Source: Thuidium tamariscinum (Eukaryota; Streptophyta; Bryopsida; Hypnales; Thuidiaceae). From it: DNA of 64,000 bases. The stretch covers positions 3,534,001 to 3,598,000 of the forward strand of contig OX344757.2 in assembly GCA_947034885.2 (NCBI GenBank), read 5' to 3'. Within the stretch, counting starts at the first letter, position 1. Every line of letters starts with the position of its first letter. Under the pieces are notes generated by a model. It was not told the DNA's origin, ran no database searches, and saw nothing but the letters and a program-made list of their open reading frames with translations. Both the position numbers and the translations under genes were made by a program. Shown piece by piece: positions 13,807 through 27,075 of the stretch.

Positions 13807-14689
13807 CTAAAATTTTGTTTCAGGTTTTTGTGATTAAGGTTCCTTCCACTTATGATTGACGACTAAGTTACAGCAGTGCATGGAAACAGCACTACGATCC
13901 AGAAGGTGATTGAACATTGAGTGCAGGAATTAGAAAAATAATTGAAACTAATGTTCCCGTTGCGATGCTTTGAGGTCTTTGAGGCTTTGTGTCTCCGAAG
14001 CTTCATCATTATGTTTTTCATTGAGGCATCTCTTCCACAGTTGGATTCTTGCTGCAAAAAAGTAAGATTTGTACACCTCAAATGATATTTCAATATGGTT
14101 CATCGATGGTACTCAACGGTTTTAAATGTTTTTGTTTGGTCTTGTTGGCAAAATGCTTGCAATTGGGGATTGAAGCATTCTCCAACTCTTTTCAACTTAC
14201 TGTTGTGTCTTATTAGTGGACACTGATTGTATTTTGAATTTTCAAAGTGCTGATTTGACTCAAGTCAGGTGCATCCTTTCATTTCTCATTTTATTCTCTA
14301 GGGTGGATCCAAAGATTTGGTGGAGGGTACCAAATCTGGCGATTCTAGGTGTGGTTTGAGTTTGTTTGGGAGCTACCGATGCATTTGCTAGCCAAGGAAT
14401 TGGGTTGAATGATCATATTTGTTTCCTCGCCTTTTGGGTAGGCTGGAAACAAGACGATCATACATAACATTCAGTAGCATTGGGTGCCTTTTGGAGGGTG
14501 TGGAATATTCGACAGCCCAAGAGTATTTCATCAATAACTATTGAAGTGGACATGTGGGGGAAGGAGAGGCTGTTGGATGTGGAATATGTCACATCTTTCA
14601 CTGTAGAGAAAAGGCAAAGCCACAATGTGCTACTAAATGTTATTTATTTGTTAAAATTTGGCAATATTTAGCCCCAAAAAATAATTGAT

Positions 14690-14860
14690 TGGTTATTTGT
14701 GTTGTGAATTACTAGGCTTGTATGTTTGAATTGCACCCATGCCTAGTCACTATTAATGAACTGGTCAAAATTTTCATATTTTCTTGTTAGCAAATGAAAG
14801 GAGGTTCTGATGCACTAGAGGACAGAACATTTGGGTGCCATGTGCTAAAGTTAGGAAGTT
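14690..14860. repeat. MITE family B, internal remnant
   Basis: The block with ATGCCTAG, TTCAAAATTTTCATAT and CTTGTTAGCAAATGAAAG matches the interior of the intact family B element at 54477-54721. No paired ends are seen here. Confidence 0.5.
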
Positions 14861-14888
14861 TTAATTTTTTCAGGAAAAATCAATTCTT

Positions 14889-14892
14889 CTAC

Positions 14893-14927
<35 letters not shown>

Positions 14928-14928
14928 A
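14889..14928. repeat. (CATA)n/(TA)n microsatellite
   Basis: CATACATACATA runs into about ten TA units. Confidence 0.9.
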
Positions 14929-16481
14929 TTTTTGGAGATGGATAAATATCTTGATAAGCCTCATTTCATAAATATTTCATTATTTGGATAAATTGAACTC
15001 AAAAATGCTTCATTTCATTAGAACTTGGCTTCAAATTAAAAATATAGATCATTTTCATGGCTAAAATTCATAGTTAAAGTAAATAGCAAGAAATGGCCAA
15101 TATACACTACAAAGGAGACTATGAATTAAGCATTTTCTTCTTTAGAAAAGTCAATAATACCACAATGAGGAAATTTACAATACTATTCTTTCAAAATGTA
15201 CTCAAGCAACTTCCAAAATGAACGAATAAATAATGTTTCTTTTTCATCCTACAATCTTAGATGAAGTCATTTATCACTCAAAATACTTCTATTGCATCCT
15301 TTAACAATTAAGGTGGACCCCCCAAATGTGTTACTGACCAAAAATTTCCATCATCAAGTTGACAAACCAAAGTCAGTTGTGTGATGTATGACCCACATGG
15401 TGGGTCTTGTTGTGGCAAAAATCAAGCAACGACCCACCAAAAAGTCAATTTTGTCATGCGAGTCTTCAGCTCGTGGGTTCATCTCCTACTGAAAAGTAGG
15501 TCAGTTGTCTTTCGATGAAATTTAGTAAAAATTAAAGTCTTTCAAATGTGCCCTACTCCCTGAGTGAATGCATCAATTTTGACAAATTTGAAATATAATA
15601 GAAAATTTGAAATGAAACCGAGCACTTGAGGAGATTAGACAAGAACGAATTAACCCTCACAGTTAAAAACGCAACTGTAATAGACAATCTAAAGTCTAAA
15701 CCCTTTCACAAAGTAACAGAAACCTTCGTGCAATGCATATCAGTACAGCGAGAACGAATTTTATTGAAGTGTTGCACGCAACAACAGAAACCCTTTCACA
15801 AAGTACAAAAAAACTGTCGCCACTTGAATAAAACATGCGCATTATAATTAACTTCCTCAAATAACACACAAACTCTTCCATTTCATTTGTGCTCGTAATC
15901 CGCCAGGCCACATCTAAAGAAAGAAAGACATAACCATGTCACAACCACTTTTTGCCGTGGTCACCAAGAACTCACAAAACTCTCAAGCTCAGCACTACTT
16001 CCAAACTTGCACCACCAACCTGCAGGTCCTACACGCTTGAAATTAAGCCTCACAGCAGAGCCCAGCCCACGTACAAAATGGCTGGTCCAGATGCTTTTCC
16101 CTGCTGCTTACAGTCCCCTTTAGAAGAAAAAACCTCTCGTCAGAATCAAATACCTTTCAAGATGGTGGCTTGGGAATCGACAGTAATCCGCTGATGCTAA
16201 TGATATCTACAATTCTGAATTAGAATAAGTGTTCCGGAACTCCTTCAAAGTTGGTAACATATCGGTCGTGACAAAGGAGTGGTTTCACAGCGGTGGTTTC
16301 CTGATTAACGAGTACGCTGCTGATCCTAGTGATATCTACAACTCCAAAATTCTCAAAAAATATCAAATAATTAAGATGGCTCGACCAGGAAACCGACACG
16401 CAGCACGGAGAGGTCAGGAAACAGCAACTCGGCTTCAAACAAAGACCTCCAGTGAGTGACTTTCGCAAAACTTGGTGTCGA

Positions 16482-19400
16482 TCAGTCTACCTGGTCTCCC
16501 ACGTGGGGCCCTTCCGAATGGAACAGGATCGGTCGGCATCGTTTATCCTCATTCATTAAACTGGAGTTCTGAAAGTGAGCTACCAGAGCCGCTTTGCCTT
16601 GAATGCGAGCATAAGCCAGAGAAGCCACCTTCTCGGAATTGAATTTCTCCCATTTCTTCCCGTTGAAGGCCTTATAGAACGGAACGATCCGGGTCGGCGA
16701 CGTCATGTTGATGAATGCATATCCCACGTTGCATTTGTTCTGCACCAACGATATGATGCCCCGGCAGTTGATTAGCACTTCAGATCTTTTCAAAAGCTTA
16801 AAATTCACAATCGTCTTTCAAGCATAGAAACAAGGACGTCTGGGATTTAGGGTTTAGAATGTGAGTTTTTGTAATGAACTAATAGCTTCCAGAAGTAGAC
16901 TTTCAATTTTGGCTTCGACACGTAAAGAGTATTAAGCAGCAAGTGAAATAACTCTTAAGAAAGTAGGATTATGACTTAGCCCAGACCAAAACCTCGAACA
17001 GAACTGAACACAGGACTGTAAAATGTACCTTGAAGTCAATGGGCAGGTAGATGAAGTCGTATGTGCCACGGTGGTTTTCATCGATTGCTGCCAGGAGCAT
17101 CTTCGATGTGTATCTGGAAGCCAAGATCATGCATGTCAGGGTAGGGGTACAAGCCAGACGGACCCAAATCGAGAAAACGAAGCATACATACAACATGCAT
17201 GCATCTCCAAATTCATTCCTTTCTCACTGACAAAATACAAATCTGACCATGCAATTCATAAAGTACAACCGAGACTCGGGCGGGTCCAACATGCATACGT
17301 ACTTGTTGGGAATGTTCTTGATCATCAAGGTGGTTCTTGGATCCTCCCCACGCATGATTCGGTCCAGATCCAGCTGATATTGCTTCTTATTGTCCGCTTG
17401 TGCCGAGATGCTCTCGGCCCTGCGGCTGCTTCTTCCCCTGTCAGTCATCAGCCCCTCCATAGCACTGGACGCCAGCAGCCCATTCTGCAGAAACCGCTGA
17501 CGCTGTTGCGGCGACATCATTCCCATGCCCATATTCGGAGATGAAGACGCGTGTTCCAAACCCACCGAGTTGCCTCCTCCCATGGAGTTGCCACTCAGCT
17601 GGTTCATCAGATTGTGGCTGCCGCCCATGTTGATGTTGATGGCGTGAGCTGCGTTTCCACCCAAGCCAGTGCCAGACGCCGACCTCAAGAGGGAGCTCGT
17701 CTCCACCAAAGATTCGCCTGCAATGTAGCTGTGGCGCCTCTCCAAAAGAGAAGGCTCTCCTGATGGCGCTGAGCCCACGTGGTGACGTGACATGGGCAAG
17801 AGGCTGCTGTGCGATGTTGAAAACGTGTGGGACTGGAGCTGCGCCTGCCCAATCGGATTGAAAGTTGGCCCCACAGACGAGGAGTTCGACCACGGGTAGG
17901 GTGGGGAGCTCTGGGGAATGTGCGAAAACGAAGACTGAGAGGGGGTGCCCCACAAATTGAACGGGTGACCCGACAGGGAACTGTTCCCGTTGGAATTGGG
18001 AAACAGAAGGCCACCTGCACCGAAGAAAAAACATTAATTGCAGGTAAGATAAGTTCCGCAAATCTAAGACGATAATTCTTGACAAATATGGAACTTGAGC
18101 ATCCTCCACTTGCAACACCCTCCTTTGGTACCAGATTTCAGACTAACGTAAGAGATTCAATGAGGGAAAGCATCCCCAAGCTACAAACAGAAAGTCCAAT
18201 TCGGAAGATCAGTCATTTATCGTAACTTTCAAAACATACTCCTATCATTCAAAAATGTATGGCATGATTTCTTCGTGTGCATTGGTACATACGGTAACCT
18301 CCGTTTAATTCTCTAAATGAATCCTCCTCAACTTCTACAGATATGAAAGCTTCGGAGTTGAAGTAAGTCATTTAGAAGGCTAACAAGGAGATAACTTGGG
18401 AACCAAGGACATATCTTGGAAAATTAGTGGTTAATGGAATGGAAAAATTTTGAACACCTTTTCATCAAAACTAAACCCTCGAATTCAAAGTGGTGTCAAG
18501 GAAAAGAAAGGTTTATCAAGGTTCAGTGGTACCTTGACTGCCGTGTTCCAGAGTCGAAGTGTCACTAAAGCTTCCCGTGCCACTTGTTGTCCGCTGTAGA
18601 CGACTCCCACCTTCTAGACTGTCGCGGGCCTCACGCTCACGACGAATCATCGCAGCAGCGTTGGAGACAGAGGTACCAGACCCAGGTGAGGTCAGATGGC
18701 CTGGATTGATGAGCCCGTGCCCAAACTCCGGCAGCGAGTGAGGGTGAGGGGGCAAACGATGACTTCCCAGTCCTAAGGAGTGGCCCAAGGAGTGACCTGC
18801 TGCTTCCATCTGGTTCGACTGGGCCACATGACTTCCTATAGTGCCGACTCTGATAGGCTGGGAGATGTGGGGGGGCAAGCTGGAGCCATTGACAGGCTTG
18901 CTGGGCAGCTGGAAATTGCCATGCGGTAAAGAGTGGTGGATTCCTCGAAGTGATCCACTTTCACCACCTGAATTCCAAGTAGAAGGGTGACCTGTACATG
19001 ACAAAGACGAATTCCATTCGTTAGTGTGACCAGAAGAGCGAGGAGTTGTGGTTGGAAAATGCCCGATTCAATGCTCACATTGTGAAAACATAAATCAGTT
19101 GAGGCCATTTTTTATGCCACCGGGGAAAAAAAACGAAAACAAAAAGACAATAAGAACATTCAGGACACAAGTGAATACATTAAAAAAATTAATCAAAAAG
19201 CGACCCTATGCGATCCTCTTAAAATTACCGCTTAAAGAAACATCAGACTCAATTTGGGTCTTGTCACTCAGGGTTTGACAATAAAATCGTTCTAACCCAC
19301 ACGAAAGGATATGTTCGATGGAAATATCAAAGCAGAGTGTAGAGGTGAAAATTACCTGGCGGAGAGCTATTTAACGGGGAATGAGATTGCTGCCGAGACC

Positions 19401-22400
19401 GGAGATCATCATCCCCGGTGTCTTGATTAAGCTGTTGTAGCAAGCTGCTGCAACACCCACCAAGCAAACAAATGAGTAATCTAAAGGCAAAATCATGTTC
19501 AGATTAGCATTAAGAGTGTGTGTAATTGAAATAATTAACCTCATGCAGTAGAATGGCAAATCCCAAAGCCGAAACTCAGATCCCGCCCCATTTTTCGATT
19601 CAAAAGCCAAATAATGTAAGAAAATAAAGCTGTGGGTGAAGAACAAACCTCCGTCGCGCTCCACCTGGTCGGCTAGGCTCCAACTTGATGCGTTTACCAG
19701 CTATGTCGCTTCTATTCAGAGATCGTAGAGCAGCCTCAGCAGCTCGTACGTCATAGAACTCTATGAACTTGTGATGGCGCTTGTGCGGTGTCTCCCGGAT
19801 CTGATGGGCACATTCAAAATATTCCCGTTATGAAATTGCTCTAATTATACAATGATGAAACAGAAGACCAACGGCTGTATAGGCACTGAAACTTCCAAGC
19901 ATTGATCTATGCTTCTAGATATCTACTAATATACACAACCTGTTCACGACTCCACTTACCTCTTTCACTTCCCCATAAACCCCAAAAATATGACGAAGGT
20001 CATCATTGGAGACCGAGGCATCCAAATTGAACACAACAAGGGTTCCCTGATTCACATCCTTGTCCGACGGATTATCCTGAAACACATATTACAACCGGAA
20101 TTTCAACTTTCACACTTGTGGACTCAAGTTGAGGATATAAAGCTACTGGCTGTCACCGCCACCTTGGACATCAAGATAGAATTGCATATGTGAAATCAAG
20201 ATATACAAGATGAAAACGGGTTATTCTACTTATATGTAAAGTCAGCAAGAAATACAGCAAGTGTAAATCACAATTCGAGATATCTGGTATACTGAACCTT
20301 GGGGATCGAAAAATGGATATCCAACTTGCGCCGTCTGAGTGGCTTGTTCTGCAAAGCTCGCATTGCACTTCGTGCTGCCCGAATATCATAGTACGATATC
20401 ATAACAAACCCCCTGTGCTTGCATGCAGTATACAAAGTGCGGATAGCCCCGTATTGCTGCAACAGAGACAAAACATAAAATAAACTCTAATTATTCAGAA
20501 GCATTGAAATGAATCACCACAAACCCCAACTCACCACATATCTCAATCATAGAGAGGAGACACTTGCATTCAACCATTGACAAGAACTAACAATGTTAGA
20601 TTATCTGGATTGGAAGATAAAACGTTAAATCTTCACAAAGAGCCTCCAAAGCATACACTCAGGAATGGATCCAGGTAACAGCAATGCATAACCTAGCGTG
20701 CGGATTGAAGTCGAACACATATAGAACAATCAGGTAAAACGTTGCTCAGGGGAAACCCAGGGTATGTTCTGTGAAGAGAATGTATCAGAGGTGTACATTT
20801 CACGCGGTGGTATCCCCTGAGCAGCACTACTCTCAAACAATCGCGAACGCAACACATCTAGCGAAATCACAAATTCAAGGAGGCAAAGAGGGGGCGTTGA
20901 AAAAGTTGAATTGATAATATAAAAGATCTTTCATTCTATACCAATAAAATAAAACATATGGTAATTTTGGTACCTCAAAAAGTGCCCTCAGCTCCGTATC
21001 CTCCACATTGGAGTTGATGTTACGAACAAAGAGAGTCCTTGAAGGATGTTCCCCATACGGATGCTCCCCGGCAACAGACCCTGCAGCCCCAGACGGCTGT
21101 CCCGCAGCCCCTCCACCCAAACCCTCTCCAGAGCGATAGTTACTCATGTACACACCCAAAGCGTCCTGCGAGTCGCCCTCCAACTCCATACCACCTCCGG
21201 AACTGAACAGATCGAACTCGTCCTGCTCCTCGGTGGTCACTTCATCCCTTCTGTTCTGAGGAATATCATAGTCATCTGCGACGCCCGCCAAAAGGTCTTC
21301 TTCATCATCTGGGAGGAGGTTCCCAATGGTGTGAAACTCTAGATCCTCCAGGGAGCCATACGGCTCGTCCACGTCCAAGTCGGTGATCAACTGTACAGCA
21401 GCCGTGTCTAGAGACTGAACCACGCGCGTTTCGGAATCCGACAACCTCACTGCAAACAACGCAACAAAACCAACCCACTTCAGAGCTCACTCGAAATGAA
21501 AACCGACCACAAAGTTATATAAATTGGTGCTGCTAAGGTGACACCACCACCCTCTAACGTGCATCACTAGCACATCCTCTACAGTGCCAATACACTGGGT
21601 GTGTCCTCAGCAGCATAAACTCAAAGCAATACACAAGCTGATACGTGTAAACATAGCTAATCCAACAGAAAAATTTTAACAAGAAAGAGTAAAAAACACC
21701 AGGACGACCATATAAGCATGAAAAAGGGTATAACAGATAAACAAATAGCGAGGCGATCCAGCTCACAGGTAAGTATTGCACTGCATTTCTCCAGTCAACC
21801 TTCAAGCAACACACGAGCTGGAACGAGAAATAATACGTAATCCAACAGAAATTCAAAGGAATGTAATCAACACCAGGAAAATCAAAGTGAGTCATGCAAA
21901 AAGGGTAAAATACCGGCTATTCAGCATCAGAGAGGTGCCAAGAAGGGCAAAAGGAGGTGAGGTTTACATTTGTCGAAAATTGCTGGAAAAGAGGTGGAGA
22001 AGCTGTTGGAATCAATCCCTCTGATAGAGTCCAAATTGTCCATGTTGCCATTAACGTGAGGTGACGACGAGAGGCCAACGAGATCCACCCTATCGTTCGC
22101 CATATTCCACGAGTTGTAGGAGGACAAGCTGGGCGGCCTGCCTTCCCCTACCGCCCCTACCCCCCAGTGCTGGGGTTGTTGAGGCTCCCCATTGCCGCTA
22201 CGAGGACTGCCTCGGGAAGCCCAGTCCTCCTTCATCAGTGACCATGTCTGTTGTTGCTGCTGCTGCTGTTGCTGTAGCTGTTGTTGCTCCTGCTGCTGCT
22301 GCTGCTGGGATTGTGAAGATGATGATGAAGACCCTCCTCCTGCCCTGATATGACCCATTCCTGGGGGTGGGTTGTTGGCATACCCCCCCGACATCGTCCG

Positions 22401-22415
22401 CCTGCCAGGCTCCAT
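16482..22415 (-). CDS. MEI2-like: MEI2-like RNA-binding protein (three RRMs)
   Basis: MEI2-like (AML/OML) proteins bind RNA and act in meiosis and meristem control in plants. Coding exons in transcript order: 22415-21968, 21449-20974, 20456-20298, 20076-19960, 19800-19649, 19447-19356, 18991-18533, 18014-17303, 17113-17029, 16739-16482. Summed length is 2,958 nt, exactly 986 codons including TGA (985 aa). RRM1 is about residues 287-357 (TLFVRNINSN), RRM2 about 372-444 (GTLVVFNLDAS), and the diagnostic C-terminal RRM3 about 861-970 (MIKNIPNKYTSKMLLAAIDE, YDFIYLPIDF, NVGYAFINM), ending in the family signature NEDKRCRPILFHSEG. Residues 29-56 are a Ser then Gln run. An in-frame TGA about 40 bp upstream of the ATG at 22415 supports that start; a CAG acceptor at about 22455 hints at a 5'-UTR intron. 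Three intact RRMs argue for the AML rather than the shorter TEL class. Confidence 0.92.
19442..19450 (-). other. Tandem NAGNAG acceptor in the MEI2-like gene
   Basis: The acceptor of coding exon 6 reads GCAGCAG on the minus strand, so either AG could be used. The choice adds or removes one residue just after the conserved GGARR that follows RRM2 (SSLLQQL or SLLQQL). Frame is kept either way. Confidence 0.6.
22247..22333 (-). repeat. Poly-Gln/poly-Ser coding repeat in MEI2-like exon 1
   Basis: Mixed CAG/CAA triplets with one GAG and one CTG interruption encode about 20 Gln. They are preceded by a six-residue Ser run. The tract lies in a low-complexity N-terminus before RRM1. Confidence 0.85.
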
Positions 22416-24180
22416 ATCCCGTTCCCCGTCGATTCTATTATAGTACCGTCACCTGGCAATACAAATCGTTCGTTTGTCACTACACAACCCACCATAATGC
22501 TATTTCCTGCTGTCTGTATACTCAAACCTGACATTCTCTACACACTGACATTTTATAACATCTTGCACACCTGCCTCACAGTCACTGAGTTTTCACACAT
22601 TCACACGATGTCATAGTTGGGATTATTCCAGGTAGGAAGATTAAGAGTAACCTGGCAGCAAACACCGTTCACATGTCACGCAACAGACCATGTCGGTGAT
22701 CATCATCGTCCGCAGGCCGAATGGTGGTGCTTACCTGTTGCTTTTCCTTAGTGCACTCAAACCTCGTTCGAGTGACCTTCTCTAAAACGACATCCTAGAG
22801 GTCCAGGCATACTTGCCACACTATCATTAAGTTCTCACATATTCACAGTAAAGGCAGCGTGAAAATGGTGGGACGTGCGAGTGAAAAAGAGCTGCTGCAA
22901 ACCCTATCATATGCGTTTGTTTCTAGAGCGAGCCCAAACCCAAACCCTGGCTCGGGTGGCAGGGAATGTATGAATTCGGAGACAGAGAGTAGGAAGAGAT
23001 CCTAGCCCAGAATGACCACTTGGATACAAAGTGCTTAACGGACGTGTCGGACGAGCACTTGGAACCCTATTCGATCTCATTGCTCATGATCCCAAGAGAA
23101 CTCCTCCCGTTCCAATCCAACTGACGGAAGGAATAAGAATGAAATGATGGAAACTCGCGCACGTCTGATGTGGTTGCATAGATTGCCTCTACCCAAACAA
23201 AAACTAAAAAAACTCACACTGACACCACACAAACTCACTTCCTCACACAAGCACACGACAACCCCAAAACCAAGCCCGTCGCCAGAGGCCGACTTTCCCC
23301 AGTCACCCTCGAAAACCCTCGTTTTCCAGACCACTGCTCACCCAAACCGACAAAAGAGGGCGCCCACCCTCTCCCAGCACACGCCATCTCTCTTCTCCCC
23401 CAATAGCTCAAAATCGACGTCCACATTCGAAACCCATAAAATACAACCGAAACCCAACCCAACACCCAGACGGGCGACCACGTTGCAAGTCGCACCTGGC
23501 CCAAATTCGTCTCTGACATGCTCATCCGATGAAGCTCCAGCACCATCGCCCAGGGAACTTGTTCGCCCACCGCCAATCAACAACAGAACCAAAAAGCTTT
23601 TGCGACCAAAGCCTCCCTTCCCGAGTTCGCGACCCCGGGAAACACAACCCCAGCCAACCCCAACCCCCAATCCACACGAAACCCTCCCTGGCTGCCCAAA
23701 TTGGAGCTTTAAATGCACTTGCCGAATCTTCGGGCGACCTCAAGAAACTCCGCAGGAGCGTTGCGACGAGGGGAATGCGGTGACGGGGATGCAAGGGATG
23801 CCAGGGCTGCACGGGATACGGAATGCGATGGCGATGGCGAGGTAGAGGACGAGGACAAGGAGGGAGAGAGAAAGAGAGAGGGACGGAAAGAGAGCGGAAA
23901 AGAGAGAGACGGAAGGAAAGAAGAAGGGGAAGGCTGAGCGTGAAGCGTAAAAGAAGGGCTGGCGTGTTGGGAGTCCCCAAAGGCCTTGCTTGCTTTAGGA
24001 ACCCAGCGCGGGCCGGGCGGAGCGGCACCGGCGCCGCGGCTCCCGGTCCGGGCCCAGCCCAGCGGGGGAGCGCGACGGACGGAGCCGGCCTGGCTTGCTT
24101 GCTCCGTCGCTTTCGTGGGTGGGGAAAATCCTGAGTCGCGAATCGAGAATCCCGAATCTAGCTTCCCCGGAATTTTCTTG
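22416..24180 (-). promoter_or_regulatory. Upstream region and probable 5' leader of the MEI2-like gene
   Basis: Composition is clearly different from the desert to the right. On the sense (minus) strand there is a long CT-rich tract at 23840-23935 (GA-rich on plus), and a strongly GC-rich patch at about 24000-24090. Pyrimidine-rich tracts of this type are common in plant 5' leaders and core promoters, so transcription probably starts near 23.8-24.0 kb with at least one UTR intron. Long open frames here, such as 168 codons at 23522-24028 on the minus strand, look like by-products of composition, although an upstream ORF cannot be excluded. Exact start sites are not visible. Confidence 0.5.
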
Positions 24181-25892
24181 TTTGCCTCGACGAAATTATT
24201 TAGTCAAACTAGTAGATTTGGGTGTAGAGTCGAAGGGACGCTTTTACACATAGAGGCTGGGCCAATTTTTAAGAGGCCCAAAATCCTCACTTGTGATTTG
24301 ACAACGGCTGAAACTGTGATCTAAAGAGAATGAATTAACCTAATGGTGCAAAGCCTTTCATTTTTATAACATAGATATGAAACTTCTGGATTATATGTTT
24401 TGGAACCAAAATCTTATCATGAAAAGGTAGATTTGTCTAGAATGACAATCTACATGCACGGCAACGAGGATACTTATTATTATCATTTTTTTGTTGAATC
24501 TTTTTGGCAAGTGAAAGAGGAATCTTTTTGGCAACATAATTTAGCATGTACTAGTTAGATACGGTATGTAGAATTGTAAAATTTCAAAGTATTGTTTGAA
24601 TTGAGTGTTAGTTTTGTTAGATCTTGTTGGCAAGTGAAAGAAGAATCTTGCACACTTCAACATGCACTATTTGAACGCTAGATAAATAAATTGTTCCAAA
24701 ATATGATACTAGGTGTTGTGACCTTTGTCACAATCTTAGATTGATAAATGCATTGATAGATGAAAGGATTGATGATGACCTTTGATGGATGAATACATTG
24801 ATGGATGATCATGAACTACTTCATGATGGAATGTGCATTACTAGATAAGCAAAGATTGCCCAAAGATAGATATCTCCAAATGATGGATTTATGCATTAGA
24901 AGTAGACAACTCCAATTTGATTATAGGGGCATTGAAATGCTTGGAGATAGACTATTTGCAAATAATGGATTTATATAATGGAGTTAGACAACTCCCCTAG
25001 ATGACTAGATAAACACAATTGTGTTGGAACTTAGAGTTTGATAACTTCAAGTAGGAGATGAAGATTTGGATAGTATATGATTTGATAGGATATAATTGGA
25101 AAGATGATTAGAACTTTTACTTTAGTAGATGGTTCTAGATAAAACCAAAGAAAGAAAGATAAAGACAAAAAGGTAGTCTTAGTCTATCTTGAAGACTAAT
25201 AATCTTTATTGATAGTCTCCATTATAAGGCAAAGTTTGGAGGTGAGGAGACTATGTCTCTTTGGGGATTGATCTCTCTTTATGGTTGGGTGGTTGGAGCT
25301 TTTGTGAAATGATTTTTTTTATTAAGTATATTTTGTATTTGCATTAGAAGTCCATTGTGACTTGAAGTTATAAACTATAGAAGGTTTGTAATACTAGGCT
25401 CTACAAAAGTGATATTGTTGTACTTTTTTTGTAATTCCTAACATGATTTTTTCTCTAAAATTTAGTGCATTTGAGGCTCATACCCTTAACATTTAAAAAA
25501 ATCAAGTTTGCAATTGACATCCATGCCCAAAATTTTGAATGGGAAAATCATCATCAATCATTTTCAAAATTGGATTTTTGGTGCTAAAATTAGACTTCAA
25601 AAAGAAATTGTTAAAAATAGCACTTATTAGATTTTCTTTTAACTTCAAAGTATTATTATCAATACCAACATTTGGTGCGTCAATCATTTAAGGGAGATAG
25701 ATTAATAATACTATATGACTTCAAAGATATCATTAAGAGAAAGCTACTTTTGTAGAAGTAGAAAACATCAGTTTAAAATCATGTGTACAAAGGTACAACT
25801 ATTTAAAGTACTCCTAAACAAAATCTTCATTTGCAATGGTCTTCAAACCAACTATATCATTATCAATTTAAAGAGCCCCATTTGAATGATTT
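24181..25892. other. AT-rich intergenic, degenerate repeats
   Basis: No gene seen. Short imperfect duplications occur: GGCAAGTGAAAGA at about 24505 and 24630, ATTGATGGATGA-type units around 24745-24810, and GATGGATTTAT...TAGACAACTCC units at about 24880 and 24970. The stretch 25500-25690 resembles, on the opposite strand, the interior of the family C element at 30156-30759, so a decayed family C copy probably lies here. Confidence 0.5.
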
Positions 25893-27075
25893 AATTTAAA
25901 CCCAAAAGGATCAAATTACTTTTTTCAACAACATAACAATTTTGAGCAACTCACTACAAATGAAATTTTTTAATTTTTTCTTTGAGATATTCACACAACA
26001 TGTGGACAAGATCTTTTTTAGAGGACTAACAATTTTCATAGCTTTTGACACTCTCTATATATAATTTTTTTTTTTAAGTTTTGAAATTTTCTTGCAACCT
26101 AGGAAATCTAGGAAAATTTGAAATTTTTATTTTATTCACTAAATTTATATATTAGTAGAAAAATTTTAATCATTCCATTTTGATTACTAAGATGAAAGTT
26201 ACAAGGAGTTTTAGTTTGTGGGCAGTTAAGGATTTTATACTCTAAAATAACTTTGAAGTCTTTCATTTAACCCAATTTTCATTCTTTAGGTAAAAAAATC
26301 ATAGAATATAGATTGGTTTTCTTTTTACAAATTTTAATCACAAAATTGCAACCATCGAACTTTGTGTTTTTCAATTCCAAAATTATATTCTTAACAATTT
26401 AGTATTTTGAATCATTTTCTACTTCTTTTTACTTAATACTTTTTTCCTATGTATTGTACAATTCCATATGATTTGAAATATTTCAAGGATATAGCCAACT
26501 TGCCTTGAAAGATGAATCCAAATGAGCACCACTAACATGAACATGTTTTCATACAAATGTGCCATTTCACAAAAAATAAAAAGCTAATTACTGCTTCTTT
26601 TGACAAACGAGCTCAAATAAATAAATAAATAAATATTAGTGAAAATGTAATTTTATTCCATAACCCCACTCCACCTCCCATCCTTGTGTTTTTCAAAGAT
26701 TGATGGTAAGAACAAACAATTAATTTCCATTGCAGATCAATAATCTTTGATTTTTTACAGATCAAAAGTTGAGGGATTAATACAAAACACACGGATTGCT
26801 TCTTTTCAAAACATTTGTGTATGAAGTGCAACTACCCTATTTATTGGATGGCAAAAAAAATTGTAATAATTCAAATGCTAATATCATACAATTCACACTA
26901 ACTAAATGAATTTCTTAAAAAAAAATTCACAACTTCTCAATCAACATACTACAAAATCTTACACTTCTATTTGTCCCCCTATTTTTTTTTAATTTTAAGC
27001 TTTGATAATTGTATTAGAATTGGTAGTTTTGAAGCGTTTTTGGTAAAAACGTAGTCAAATTTTTTTTAAAGGTTA
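25893..27075 (+). mobile_element. MITE-like family C, copy 1 (decayed ends)
   Basis: Colinear with 40155-41066 over most of its length, for example GCAACTCACTAC, the TTTTGAATCATT block and CAAATGCTAATATC near 26875. It is the reverse complement of much of 29150-30100 and 50696-51598. The ends (TTAAACCCAAAAGGAT and AAAGGTTAAA) are worn versions of the family C terminal repeat. No transposase frame. Confidence 0.55.

Larger units (their letters stand above)
13708..16481. other. Convergent intergenic region between VPS13 and MEI2-like
   Basis: No convincing gene. It holds the 3' flank of VPS13 (to about 14.1 kb), a family B MITE remnant (about 14690-14860), a CATA/TA microsatellite, AT-rich sequence, a duplicated AACAGAAACC(C)TTTCACAAAG-like motif around 15700-15810, and a duplicated GATATCTACAA segment (16189-16221 and 16315-16352). 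A 76-codon open frame at 16229-16459 shows no family I recognise and is left uncalled. The 3' UTR of the MEI2-like gene probably enters from the right. Confidence 0.6.

Noticed and set aside
15455..15510. Possible tRNA-derived SINE (GGGTTCATCTCC looks like a B box)
   Set aside because: No matching A box at the right distance, no cloverleaf and no second copy in the window.
23144..23845. 233-codon Pro/Thr/Lys-rich frame on the plus strand
   Set aside because: Lies antisense to the probable MEI2-like leader in a C-rich stretch; low-complexity product with no domain.
24000..24090. GC-rich patch as a possible rDNA fragment
   Set aside because: No recognisable conserved rRNA segment; GC content alone is not enough.
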